Assembly (NCBI GenBank): GCA_902799045.1
Contig: CADBZH010000001.1
Coordinates: forward strand, 62,001 to 126,000
Source: an uncultured Eubacteriales bacterium
Lineage (GTDB): Bacteria > Bacillota > Clostridia > Christensenellales > Aristaeellaceae
Direction: 5' to 3'
Length of the DNA: 64,000 nt
Of the stretch, positions 51,280 to 59,634 are shown one piece after another. A program made the translations under genes and the position numbers. Position 1 is the stretch's first letter. Each line of letters begins with the position of its first letter. The notes below the pieces were generated by a model. That model did no database searches, was not told the origin of the DNA, and saw only the letters and a list, made by a program, of their open reading frames with translations.

Positions 51280-52527
51280 TCATGTCCGGTAGTCCCCGTT
51301 GATCTTCACGTAGTCATAGGTCAGATCGCAGCCCCAGGCGGTGGCGGCCTGATCGCCCATCTTCATGTCGCAGGTGAAGGCGACCTTTTTTTCCGACAGG
51401 ATCTGAAGCGCGGCGTCCTCGTCGAAGGCCTGCACGCAGCCGTCCCGGTAGAAGCACAGCGTCTGCTTTTCGCCGAGGAGATACAGCTCGATCACGGCGG
51501 GATCGAATGCCACCCCGGCGTAGCCCAAGGCGCAGAGCACGCGGCCGCAGTTGGCGTCCTTGCCGAACACCATGGCCTTCACCAGGCTGGAGCCGATCAC
51601 GCTGTGGGCCAGTTTGCGGGCGTTTTCCTTCGTGTCGGCGCCGGTGACGGTCATCTCGATCAGGTGTGTCGCGCCTTCGCCGTCGCCGGCCATCTTCACG
51701 GCCAGGTCGCGGCACACGGCCGTCAGCGCCGCCTTGAAGCACTCGTAGGCCTCGCCCGCTACGGCGATGGGCGCGTTGCCCGCCAGGCCGTTCGCCAGCA
51801 CCAGCAGCGTGTCGTTTGTGCTGGTGTCGCCGTCCACGGAGATCATGTTGAACGTGTCCGGCACCACCTCGCTCAGCGCCCTTTGCAGCAGCGCGCGGTC
51901 GATGGCGCAGTCGGTGGTGACGTAGCCCAGCATGGTGCACATGTTCGGGTGGATCATGCCGGAGCCCTTGCTCATGCCGCCCAGACGCACCTCAACGGCG
52001 CCCTCGCCGTTCGCGGCGGGCAGCTCAAAGGCCACGGCGCACTGCTTGTTGACGGTGTCGGTGGTCATGATGGCGCGGCTGGCGTCATCGCCGGCCTCCA
52101 GGGTGTCCGAGAGGGAAGCCGCCATCCGGGTCACGCCCGCGCAGATGCGGTCGATGGGCAGGTTCGGCCCGATGACGCCGGTGGAGCCCAGCAGCACGGA
52201 ATCGGCGGGGATGCCCAGCGCCCGGGCGGTGCAATCCGCGGTCTGGGCGCACATGGCCATGCCGGTTTCCCCGGTGGCCGCGTTGGCGATGCCCGCGTTG
52301 ACGACCACGGCCTGAGCCGTGCCGATTTCCTTCACGATCTTCCGGTCCCACAGCACCGGCGCGGCCTTGACCACGTTGGTGGTAAAGGTGCCTGCCACGG
52401 CGCAGGGCGCGTCGCTGAACAGCATCGCCATGTCGGTGCGACCGGCATACTTGATGCCCGCCGCGCAGCTGGCCGCCTTGAAGCCCCTGGCCGCGGTCAC
52501 GCCGCCGGGAATGTTGCTAATCTTCAT
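51280..52527 (-). CDS. argJ: Glutamate N-acetyltransferase/amino-acid acetyltransferase
   Basis: 415 residues. ArgJ transfers the acetyl group from N-acetylornithine to glutamate. The self-cleavage site is in GMIHPNMCTMLGYVTTDC, with the nucleophilic Thr before ML; the preceding Cys replaces the more usual Ala. Other conserved blocks are SCAAGIKYAGRTDMAM, NAGIANAATG and SVDGDTSTNDT. Its 5' end overlaps the GNAT gene by 11 bases. Whether it also uses acetyl-CoA cannot be told by eye. Confidence 0.95.
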   Translation of the reverse strand: MKISNIPGGVTAARGFKAASCAAGIKYAGRTDMAMLFSDAPCAVAGTFTTNVVKAAPVLWDRKIVKEIGTAQAVVVNAGIANAATGETGMAMCAQTADCTARALGIPADSVLLGSTGVIGPNLPIDRICAGVTRMAASLSDTLEAGDDASRAIMTTDTVNKQCAVAFELPAANGEGAVEVRLGGMSKGSGMIHPNMCTMLGYVTTDCAIDRALLQRALSEVVPDTFNMISVDGDTSTNDTLLVLANGLAGNAPIAVAGEAYECFKAALTAVCRDLAVKMAGDGEGATHLIEMTVTGADTKENARKLAHSVIGSSLVKAMVFGKDANCGRVLCALGYAGVAFDPAVIELYLLGEKQTLCFYRDGCVQAFDEDAALQILSEKKVAFTCDMKMGDQAATAWGCDLTYDYVKINGDYRT

Positions 52528-52993
52528 GGTCGTCTCCTATGAATCGCGTAATATTGTCCTCGTTCAGGACGAATTCGTAGTAGTTCACGTCGCTGGACTT
52601 CCAGCCGATGTCCCGCCAGAAGGCGTTGCCGGCGTCGTTGTTGGAGAAGGCGATCAGCGAGACTTTGTTGATGCCCATCTCCCGCAGTTTTTCCATGCAA
52701 TGGCCCACCATGCGGGTGCCGATGCCGCGCCGCCGGTATTCGCGGGCCACGCAGACGTGATAAAGCGCCCCCTGACGGCCGTCGGAGCCGCAGAGTATGG
52801 AGCCGACGATGCGCCCGTCGGCCTCGGCCACCACGCTGGTGGTGGGGTTGCGGCGGATGAAGCGGGCCACGTCCTCGCGGGAATCGTCCAGCGCCCGGAT
52901 GCCGAAGCCGCGGATCGTCATCCACAGCGCTCGCACGGCGTCGTAATCCTCCTCGCGCATCGGCAGGATGCGCACCTCACACGTCTCAGCCAA
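52517..52993 (-). CDS. GNAT acetyltransferase embedded in the arginine operon
   Basis: About 158 residues. The acetyl-CoA loop is AREYRRRGIGTRMVGHC and the late motif NNDAGNAFWRDIGW. It starts most likely at TTG 52993, eight bases after GGAGGG, so it overlaps the end of argC by eight bases and the start of argJ by 11. Such tight overlap on both sides implies a role linked to arginine synthesis. It resembles the GNAT half of the GrpB fusion at 2115-3086. An N-acetylglutamate synthase role is possible but unproven. Confidence 0.85.
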   Translation of the reverse strand: MAETCEVRILPMREEDYDAVRALWMTIRGFGIRALDDSREDVARFIRRNPTTSVVAEADGRIVGSILCGSDGRQGALYHVCVAREYRRRGIGTRMVGHCMEKLREMGINKVSLIAFSNNDAGNAFWRDIGWKSSDVNYYEFVLNEDNITRFIGDDHED

Positions 52994-53912
52994 GGACCAA
53001 TCCCTCCGTCTCATCCACGCCCATCAGGAGGTTCATGTTCTGGATCGCCGCGCCGGACGCGCCCTTGCCCAGGTTGTCAAATCGGGCGGTGAGCAGCAGC
53101 CGCTCGTCGTTTCCGGAAACGGAGATTTCCATGGCGTCGCTGCCGGACAGCTTCGCCGCGGACAGGAACCCGGCTTCGTCGGCCTGCTCCGCGAAGCGGA
53201 TGACCGGCCCGCGATAGACGTCGGCATAGACCTCGCGCACGCGCTGGAGCCCGCCCTCGACCCACGCGCCGAACAGGGGCACGGACACTTCCATGCCGCT
53301 GTAGAAGTCGGCCACGATGGGGGAGAAGATCGGCGGCGCCTCCAGCCGGCAGACGGCGGCCATTTCCTTCAGATGCTTGTGGCTCTGGGAGAGGCCGTAC
53401 TGCCGCGGGGCGTCCAGCAGCGCGTCCCGCCCGTCTTCCTCATACTGGGCGATCATCTTCTTGCCGCCTCCGGAATAACCGGTGAGGGAGAAGCAGGAAA
53501 GCCGCGCGTCCCGGGCGACGACGCCCGCCTCCACCAGCGGCGCCACCAGCGCGATGAACCCGCTGGCGTGGCAGCCGGGGTTGGCGACGCGCTTCGACGC
53601 GGCGATGCGGGGGCGCTGACCCTTCAGCTCCGCCATGCCGTAGACCCAGCCCTCGGCGGTGCGATGGGCGGTGGACGTGTCGATGATGGCACAGTCGCCG
53701 CCTTCCGCCAGGGCCACGGCCTCCCGGGCCGCGTCGTCCGGCAGGCAGAGGAAGGCGATGTCCGCCGCGTGCAGGGCCTCCGCGCGGGCCTCGGGCTGCT
53801 TGCGCCGTTCCTCGGACAGCAGGATCAGCTCGATGTCCCGCCGGGCCTCCAGGCGCTCGCGGATGCGCAGGCCGGTGGTCCCGGCGCTGCCGTCGATGAA
53901 TACCTTCGTCAT
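52986..53912 (-). CDS. argC: N-acetyl-gamma-glutamyl-phosphate reductase (type 2)
   Basis: 308 residues. The N-terminal FIDGSAGTTGLRIRERL NADPH-binding motif and the catalytic Cys in VANPGCHASGF are characteristic; the short form with GSAGTTG is the type 2 ArgC. It reduces N-acetylglutamyl phosphate to the semialdehyde. ATG 53912 is chosen from family alignment; an in-frame ATG at 53936 lies 24 bases upstream. First gene of the arg operon, downstream of a clear promoter and ARG box. Confidence 0.94.
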   Translation of the reverse strand: MTKVFIDGSAGTTGLRIRERLEARRDIELILLSEERRKQPEARAEALHAADIAFLCLPDDAAREAVALAEGGDCAIIDTSTAHRTAEGWVYGMAELKGQRPRIAASKRVANPGCHASGFIALVAPLVEAGVVARDARLSCFSLTGYSGGGKKMIAQYEEDGRDALLDAPRQYGLSQSHKHLKEMAAVCRLEAPPIFSPIVADFYSGMEVSVPLFGAWVEGGLQRVREVYADVYRGPVIRFAEQADEAGFLSAAKLSGSDAMEISVSGNDERLLLTARFDNLGKGASGAAIQNMNLLMGVDETEGLVLG

Positions 53913-53948
53913 GGATCGATCACTCGGTTCATTCATAGTTATGCGTAT

Positions 53949-53977
53949 ATTATACGCTCGAAGCCGCTGCTTATCAA
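53949..53977 (-). promoter_or_regulatory. Sigma-A promoter of the argC operon
   Basis: Minus strand TTGATA (53977-53972), 17-base spacer, TATAAT (53954-53949). Confidence 0.85.
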
Positions 53978-53983
53978 GTTAAA

Positions 53984-54001
53984 TATGAATAAATATTCAT
54001 A
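53984..54001 (-). promoter_or_regulatory. ARG box (ArgR operator) upstream of argC
   Basis: The palindrome TATGAATAAATATTCATA matches the ARG box pattern (TGAAT-N4-ATTCA) exactly at 53986-53999. It lies just upstream of the argC -35. argR itself is not in the window. Confidence 0.85.
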
Positions 54002-54020
54002 AATATGTATTACACCGCTG

Positions 54021-54154
54021 TAGGGGCGGCGCTGCGCCGCCCGCCCGAAGCCTTCCCCCGGGGAAGGTGGCCGAGCGAAGCGGGGTCGGATGAGGTCGTC
54101 ATCCACAAACGCTTCGTTCAGTTCAATGGGCGGGCGCCGCAACGGCGCCCCTAC
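54021..54154. repeat. Composite of family C, D and inverted C repeats
   Basis: Family C (54021-54047), family D (54051-54100) and inverted family C (54128-54154) are joined within 134 bases, between the IDH stop and the argC promoter. Confidence 0.75.
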
Positions 54155-54205
54155 ATGGATGAAGTCGACGTCGTGCACTATTATATAAGCGCTATATTAA
54201 TTCTG

Positions 54206-55318
54206 CTACCCCTCGATGGCCTTTATCAGCCGGTCCGCGAAGCCCTTGGCGGTGTCGCCGTCGTGGGGCACGGTGTCCATCGCCCTGTCCAGCGCGTCGG
54301 CCTTGTCATAGCGGGCGATGTGGCGGAGCATCATGCTCGCCGCCCTGAGCAGGCTGGAGGGGTTGGCGTAGTCGCCGCGGCCCGTCTCGATCATCCGGGG
54401 CGCGGAGCCGTGGATGGCCTCGAACATGGCGTACTGGTCGCCCAGGTTGGCGCTGCCGGCGGTGCCGACGCCGCCCTGGATCTGCGCGGCCTCGTCGGTG
54501 ATGATATCGCCGTAGAGGTTCGGCAGCACGAACACCTGGAAGCGCGTGCGCACGCGCTCGTCCACCAGCTTGGCGGTGACGATGTCGGCGTACCAGTCCT
54601 CGGCGGCGATGCCCGGATAGCCCTCGGCCACCTCGTGGCAGAGCTCGGAGAAGCGTCCGTCGGTCTTCTTCATGATGTTGGCCTTGGTGACGATGGCGAC
54701 CATGTCCTTGCCGTTGTTCCTGGCGTAGTTGAAGGCCATTCGGGCGATGCGGCGGGTGCCGGGCTCGGTGGTCACCTTGAAGTCCATCGTCAGCGCGCCG
54801 GGGATCTCGATGCCCTTGCTGCCCAGCACGTATTCGCCCTCGGTGTTCTCGCGGAAGAAGGTCCAGTCGATGCCCTTCTCCGGCACGGACACCGGGCGCA
54901 CGTTGGCATACAGGTCCAGCTCCCGGCGCAGGGTCACGTTCGCGCTCTCCATGGTGCCGCCCTTGGGCGTCTCGGTGGGGCCCTTCAGCAGCACGTCGCA
55001 GGTCTTGACCTCCTCGAGCACGTCCTTCGGCACGGCCTCGCCCTTGGCCAGGCGGTTTTCGATGGTCAGGCCCTCGATCTGCTTGAGCACGATGGTGCCC
55101 GAGGCCAGCTCGTCCTTCAGCAGGGTCTCGAGCACGCGGGTGGTCTGCCTGGAAATGATCGGGCCGATGCCGTCGCCGTCGATCACGCCGATGGTGACCA
55201 CCGGCAGGGCGGTGAAGTCCTTGGCGGGGGCGGCGTTGTTCATGCGCTCCACGCGCTCCAGCTGCGCCTCCAGCAAAGCACGATAATGGTTCACCGCAGA
55301 ATCCACGTAACTATTCAT
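54206..55318 (-). CDS. Isocitrate dehydrogenase (isocitrate/isopropylmalate dehydrogenase family)
   Basis: 370 residues. VIDGDGIGPIISRQTTRVLE begins the fold; substrate and metal sites are in TLRRELDLYANVRPV, FFRENTEGEYV, IVTKANIMKKTDG and the Asp-rich YADIVTAKLVD. Placement directly after aconitase and Re-citrate synthase identifies isocitrate as the substrate, giving 2-oxoglutarate. NAD or NADP preference is not assigned. ATG 55318 follows GGAGG by seven bases. Last gene of the four-gene operon. Confidence 0.9.
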   Translation of the reverse strand: MNSYVDSAVNHYRALLEAQLERVERMNNAAPAKDFTALPVVTIGVIDGDGIGPIISRQTTRVLETLLKDELASGTIVLKQIEGLTIENRLAKGEAVPKDVLEEVKTCDVLLKGPTETPKGGTMESANVTLRRELDLYANVRPVSVPEKGIDWTFFRENTEGEYVLGSKGIEIPGALTMDFKVTTEPGTRRIARMAFNYARNNGKDMVAIVTKANIMKKTDGRFSELCHEVAEGYPGIAAEDWYADIVTAKLVDERVRTRFQVFVLPNLYGDIITDEAAQIQGGVGTAGSANLGDQYAMFEAIHGSAPRMIETGRGDYANPSSLLRAASMMLRHIARYDKADALDRAMDTVPHDGDTAKGFADRLIKAIEG

Positions 55319-55368
55319 GGGTAATCCTCCTGTCGTAGTGGTGTCAATGAGGAATGAAATACTCTCAA

Positions 55369-57294
55369 TCAATCCTTTGCCGTGTATGCCAGCAGCCCGC
55401 CCGCCTTCAGCATGTCCTTCTGACGCTCGGTGAAGCTGCAAACCAGCGCGAAGCTCTGGCCGGTGGTGAGGTCGCAGAGGGTGATCCGCCCGCTGTCCAT
55501 GCCGGCGTGGATGCCCTTCAGGGCCAGCTTATCGCCCTGGGAGAGGGCGTCGTAGTCGTCCGGGTTTTCAAACGTCAGCGGCAGGATGCCGGCGTTGATC
55601 AGGTTCGCCACGTGGATGCGGGCGAAGCTCTTGGCGATCACGGCGCGCACGCCCAGATACATCGGCACCAGCGCGGCGTGTTCGCGGGAGGAGCCCTGGC
55701 CGTAGTTGCCGCCGCCCACCACGATGCTCTCGCCCGCGGCCTTGGCCCGCTCGGGGAACGTGGCGTCGCACACGCCGAAGCAGAACTGGCTCAGGTGCGG
55801 GATGTTGCTGCGGTAGGGCAGGATCTTCGCTCCCGCGGGCATGATGTGGTCGGTGGTGATGTTGTCGCCCACCTTCAGCGTCAGCTCGGCTTCGATGGTG
55901 TCGCCCACGGCCTTGCTCTTCGGGAAGGGCTTGATGTTCGGGCCGCGCACGACCTCCAGCGCCTTCGCGTCCTCCGGCGAGGCGGGCAGGATCACAGCGC
56001 TGTCGTCGACGCGGAAACGCTCCGGCATCTGAATCGCCGGCATGTCGCCCAGAAGCCGCGGGTCGGTGATAGTCCCCGTCAGCGCGGCGGCCACGGCGGT
56101 CTCCGGGGAGACCAGGTACACGCCTGCGTCGGCGGTGCCGCTGCGCCCCAGGAAGTTGCGGTTGAACGTGCGCAGCGAGACGCCGGCGCTGTTCGGGCTG
56201 AAGCCCATGCCGATGCAGGGGCCGCAGGCGCATTCCAGCACCCGGGCGCCGCTCTGCAGGATGTCGTTCAGCGCGCCGGATTCCGCCAGCATGGCCAGCA
56301 CCTGCTTGCTGCCGGGGGAGATGGACAGGCTCACCGACGGGTCGATGGTCTTGCCCTTCAAAAGCGCCGCCACCTTCAGCATATCCATCAGGCTGGAGTT
56401 GGTGCAGCTGCCGATGCACACCTGGTCCACCTTCGTGCCCTTCAGCTCGGAGACCTTCTTCACGTTGTCCGGACTGTGGGGGCAGGCGATCAGCGGCTCC
56501 AGGGTGGAGAGGTCGATGTCGATCACGCGGTCGTATTCCGCGTCCGGGTCGCTGGAAAGCTCCGTCCAGGCGGCTTCGCGGCCCTCGGCCTTCAGGAATT
56601 CGCGGGTGATTGCGTCGGAGGGGAAGATGGAGGTGGTCGCGCCCAGCTCCGTGCCCATGTTGGTGATGGTGGCGCGCTCCGGCACGGACAGGGTCCTGAC
56701 GCCCTCGCCGCCCCATTCGATGATCGCGCCCACGCCGCCCTTCACGGACAGGATGCGCAGGATCTCCAGGCTCACGTCCTTCGCCGTCACGAAGGGCCGC
56801 AGCCTGCCGGTCAGGTTCACCTTGAACATCTTCGGCATCGTGATGTAGTAGGCGCCGCCGCCCATGGCCACGGCCACGTCCATGCCGCCCGCGCCGAAGG
56901 CCAGCATGCCGATGCCGCCGCCGGTGGGGGTGTGGCTGTCCGAGCCGATCAGCGTCTTGCCCGGCACGCCGAAGCGCTCCAGGTGCACCTGGTGGCAGAT
57001 GCCGTTGCCGGGCCGGGAGAAGCGGATGCCGTGCTTCTTCGCCACGGTCTGGATATAGCGGTGGTCGTCGGCGTTCTCGAAGCCGCACTGGAGGGTGTTG
57101 TGGTCGATGTAGGCCACGGAGAGCTCCGTGCGCACGCGCTCGATGCCCATCGTTTCAAACTCCAGGTAGGCCATCGTGCCGGTGGCGTCCTGGGTCAGCG
57201 TCTGGTCGATGCGAAGAGCGATCTCCTGACCGGGGATCATCTTGCCGGATACCAGGTGGTTCTTAATGATCTTCTGTGCAATCGTCATGCCCAT
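55369..57294 (-). CDS. Aconitate hydratase
   Basis: 641 residues, the shorter aconitase type common in anaerobes. The 4Fe-4S ligands are Cys in VCIGSCTNSS and the pair in CACGPCIGMG; GSDSHTPTGGGIGML and GGGNYGQGSSREHAAL are the substrate-binding blocks. It isomerises citrate to isocitrate. ATG 57294 is one base after the gntR stop with GGAGG nine bases before it, so translation is probably coupled to the regulator. Homoaconitase is less likely given the citrate synthase. Confidence 0.94.
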   Translation of the reverse strand: MGMTIAQKIIKNHLVSGKMIPGQEIALRIDQTLTQDATGTMAYLEFETMGIERVRTELSVAYIDHNTLQCGFENADDHRYIQTVAKKHGIRFSRPGNGICHQVHLERFGVPGKTLIGSDSHTPTGGGIGMLAFGAGGMDVAVAMGGGAYYITMPKMFKVNLTGRLRPFVTAKDVSLEILRILSVKGGVGAIIEWGGEGVRTLSVPERATITNMGTELGATTSIFPSDAITREFLKAEGREAAWTELSSDPDAEYDRVIDIDLSTLEPLIACPHSPDNVKKVSELKGTKVDQVCIGSCTNSSLMDMLKVAALLKGKTIDPSVSLSISPGSKQVLAMLAESGALNDILQSGARVLECACGPCIGMGFSPNSAGVSLRTFNRNFLGRSGTADAGVYLVSPETAVAAALTGTITDPRLLGDMPAIQMPERFRVDDSAVILPASPEDAKALEVVRGPNIKPFPKSKAVGDTIEAELTLKVGDNITTDHIMPAGAKILPYRSNIPHLSQFCFGVCDATFPERAKAAGESIVVGGGNYGQGSSREHAALVPMYLGVRAVIAKSFARIHVANLINAGILPLTFENPDDYDALSQGDKLALKGIHAGMDSGRITLCDLTTGQSFALVCSFTERQKDMLKAGGLLAYTAKD

Positions 57295-57295
57295 G

Positions 57296-57943
57296 TCATG
57301 CTTCCTCCCCGTCGGTCAGTCCCCGCGCCATGGCGTTTCGGATGTGTTGCTTTATGCGCTCGGCGGCCAGGTCCGCGTCCTTAGCCTGGATGGCCTGCAG
57401 GATCTCGCGATGCTCCCGCACGGAATGCGACGCGCGATCGGGCGTGCGCAGGGCGTTGCGGCGATACTGCTGGATCTTTTTGTGCAGCGGCGAAAGCGTG
57501 TCCCGCAGGATCATGCTGCCGCAGCCGGCGTAGATAATCTCGTGGAAGCGCCCGTCCAGCGCCTTCAACTGGTCGATGTCGCCGCGGGCCAGGTAGAACT
57601 CCTGGAAATCCACCGCCTCGTTCAGCGCCTTCAGGCTGTCGGCGTCGCTGTTTTTGATGAAGCCGCGAACGGCCAGATCCTCGATGCGCAGGCGGATCTC
57701 CGACATGTCCTCAAAGTCCTTCGGCGTGATGCCCAGCACCATGGTGCCCCGGGGCGTGTCTTCGATGAGGTGCTCCTGGAACAGCCGGCGCAGCGCCTCG
57801 CGGATGGGGGTGCGGCTGACGCCCAGCTCTGAGCAGAGCTGCAGCTCGGTGATGATTTCCCCGCGCTGGTACTTGCCGCTCAATATGTTCGACTCCAGGT
57901 GCTCGAAAACCTGGTCGGAGAGGGATACGGTCTTGTAATCCAT
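57296..57943 (-). CDS. GntR family regulator (FadR subfamily) of the citrate operon
   Basis: 215 residues. The winged helix TELQLCSELGVSRTPIREAL (about residues 32-51) is followed by an all-helical FCD ligand-binding domain with the metal-site pattern (Asp/His in LDGRFHEIIY and H in SVREHREILQAI). Such domains bind carboxylates such as citrate or 2-oxoglutarate. It lies between the citrate synthase and aconitase genes, and a FadR-type palindrome covers the operon -10, so autoregulation is likely. RBS GGAGG. Confidence 0.93.
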   Translation of the reverse strand: MDYKTVSLSDQVFEHLESNILSGKYQRGEIITELQLCSELGVSRTPIREALRRLFQEHLIEDTPRGTMVLGITPKDFEDMSEIRLRIEDLAVRGFIKNSDADSLKALNEAVDFQEFYLARGDIDQLKALDGRFHEIIYAGCGSMILRDTLSPLHKKIQQYRRNALRTPDRASHSVREHREILQAIQAKDADLAAERIKQHIRNAMARGLTDGEEA

Positions 57944-57955
57944 GCTGGCACCTCC

Positions 57956-59332
57956 TTACAGCCTTTTCAGAGCGCCGTTTGACAGCTCTTCGATCTTCGT
58001 CTCCAGCTCGGCGGTGGACAGGGTGGTTTGGCGGCCACCCTCATATTCGGCGTCGATCCACTTTTTCAGCGTCTCCACCAGCTCGCTGTGTTTGTTGACG
58101 GCGTTATCGCCGGTCAGCTGATAGTTTTCATTGATCCAGTAGGCGATGCCTGCCAGGCCGCTGGCCTTGCCGATCATCACGGCGGGGGCGCGGTTCAGGA
58201 TCTTGCGCGTATCGAAGATGGTGTACACCTCTGCGTCCTTCAGCAGGCCGTCGGCGTGGATGCCGGCGCGGGTGGTGTTGAACTGGCGGCCCACGAAGGG
58301 CGTCATCACCGGGATGTCGTAGCCGATCTCATCCCGGAAGTAGCGGGCGATGTCGGTGATGGCCGTCGGGTCCATGCCGTCCAGGGAGCCGCGCAGCGAG
58401 GCGTACTCCATCACCATGGCCTCCAGCGGGATGTTGCCCGTGCGCTCGCCGATGCCCAGCAGCGAGCAGTTCACCGCGCACGCGCCGTAGAGCCAGGCGG
58501 TGGAGGCGTTCGCGACGGCCTTGTAGAAGTCGTTGTGGCCGTGCCATTCCAGCATCTCGCTGGGCACGTCGGAATAGTGCTGCAGGCCGTAGATGATGCC
58601 CGGTACGCTCCGGGGCAGCGCCACCTCGGAATAGGGCACGCCGTAGCCCATGGTGTCGCAGGCGCGGATCTTCACCGGGATGCCCGCGTCCTGGCTCATC
58701 TTCATCAGCTCGTTCACGAAGGGCACCACGAAGCCGTAGAAGTCGGCGCGGGTGATGTCCTCCAGGTGGCAGCGGGGCATCACGCCGGAATCAAAGGCGT
58801 CCGCCACGGTCTTCAGGTAATAATCCATGCACTGCTTGCGGGTCATCTGCATCTTCTTGAAGATGTGATAGTCGCTGCAGGAGACCAGTATGCCCGTCTC
58901 GCGGATGCCCAGGTCCTTCACCAGCTTGAAATCCTCGCGGGTGGCGCGGATCCAGGTGGTGATCTCCGGGAAGCGGTAGCCCAGGTCCATGCACTCCTGG
59001 ATGGCCTGGCGATCCTTCTCGCTGTAGACGAAGAACTCCGTCTGGCGGATGACGCCGTAGGGGCCGCCCAGCCGCGCCATCAGCTTGTACAGATCCACGA
59101 TCTGCCTGACGGTGTAGGGCTCCACGGACTGCTGCCCGTCGCGGAAGGAGGTGTCCGTGATCCATATGTCCTCCGGCATGCCCATGGGCACCCTGCGGTG
59201 GTTGAAGGCGATGCGGGGAATTTCGTCGTAGGGGTAGATATCCCGGTACAGGTTCGGGTTGGCCACGTCCTGCAGGGAATACTTGTACTGCCGCTGCTCC
59301 AGCAGATTGGTCTTGCTCGACATTTCCAGCAT
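57956..59332 (-). CDS. Re-type citrate synthase (homocitrate/isopropylmalate synthase family)
   Basis: 458 residues. The DRE-TIM metallolyase core shows ITDTSFRDGQQSVEPYT (metal and substrate site), CHLEDITRADFYG, ACDTMGYGVPYSE and WHGHNDFYKAVANAS with the HGHND zinc ligands. The long N-terminal region (SLQDVANPNLYRDIYPYDE) is typical of the clostridial Re-citrate synthase rather than of homocitrate synthase. Its operon mates aconitase and IDH support citrate formation from oxaloacetate and acetyl-CoA. ATG 59332 follows GGGAGA. Confidence 0.9.
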   Translation of the reverse strand: MLEMSSKTNLLEQRQYKYSLQDVANPNLYRDIYPYDEIPRIAFNHRRVPMGMPEDIWITDTSFRDGQQSVEPYTVRQIVDLYKLMARLGGPYGVIRQTEFFVYSEKDRQAIQECMDLGYRFPEITTWIRATREDFKLVKDLGIRETGILVSCSDYHIFKKMQMTRKQCMDYYLKTVADAFDSGVMPRCHLEDITRADFYGFVVPFVNELMKMSQDAGIPVKIRACDTMGYGVPYSEVALPRSVPGIIYGLQHYSDVPSEMLEWHGHNDFYKAVANASTAWLYGACAVNCSLLGIGERTGNIPLEAMVMEYASLRGSLDGMDPTAITDIARYFRDEIGYDIPVMTPFVGRQFNTTRAGIHADGLLKDAEVYTIFDTRKILNRAPAVMIGKASGLAGIAYWINENYQLTGDNAVNKHSELVETLKKWIDAEYEGGRQTTLSTAELETKIEELSNGALKRL

Positions 59333-59376
59333 AGGTTCTCATCTCCCGTCGGTCTGCGTCCGTTTGAACGGATGCT

Positions 59377-59400
59377 TGTATCATTGTATACAAAGATACA
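59377..59400. promoter_or_regulatory. Candidate GntR (FadR-type) operator
   Basis: The perfect palindrome TTGTATACAA at 59384-59393 is extended to TGTATC and GATACA arms with a single mismatched pair. The TTGT...ACAA layout fits FadR-subfamily sites (TNGT...ACNA). It covers the -10 of the citrate operon, a repressing position. Confidence 0.75.
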
Positions 59401-59411
59401 TGTATTGTCAA
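59383..59411 (-). promoter_or_regulatory. Sigma-A promoter of the citrate synthase operon
   Basis: Minus strand TTGACA (59411-59406), 17-base spacer, TACAAT (59388-59383). Near-consensus, overlapped by the dyad at 59377-59400. Confidence 0.9.
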
Positions 59412-59487
59412 GACCGGGCATATAATGTTAACATAAAGGGGCCATGCCGCCCGCACACGGAAACGGAAGCGCCTGTGCCGTCATTTC

Positions 59488-59515
59488 GTAGAGGCGCCGA
59501 TGCGGCGCCCGCCCG
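59488..59515 (+). repeat. Dispersed intergenic repeat, family C
   Basis: GTAGAGGCGCCGATGCGGCG followed by CCCGCCC, related to the other family C copies. The 59333-59634 gap holds this, the citrate promoter and the promoter at 59550. Confidence 0.65.
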
Positions 59516-59549
59516 TGCCGCATGCGCGAGCGGGCAGACGGATTGGCTA

Positions 59550-59578
59550 TAGACATTTGCCTGGAAGTTGTGTATAAT
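59550..59578 (+). promoter_or_regulatory. Sigma-A promoter for the cytidylate kinase-like gene
   Basis: TAGACA (59550-59555), 17-base spacer, TATAAT (59573-59578). Confidence 0.78.
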
Positions 59579-59634
59579 ATAAGTAAAGAAACCAACCGAA
59601 ACTTTACAATGCAACCGACAAAGGAGGCATCGTC

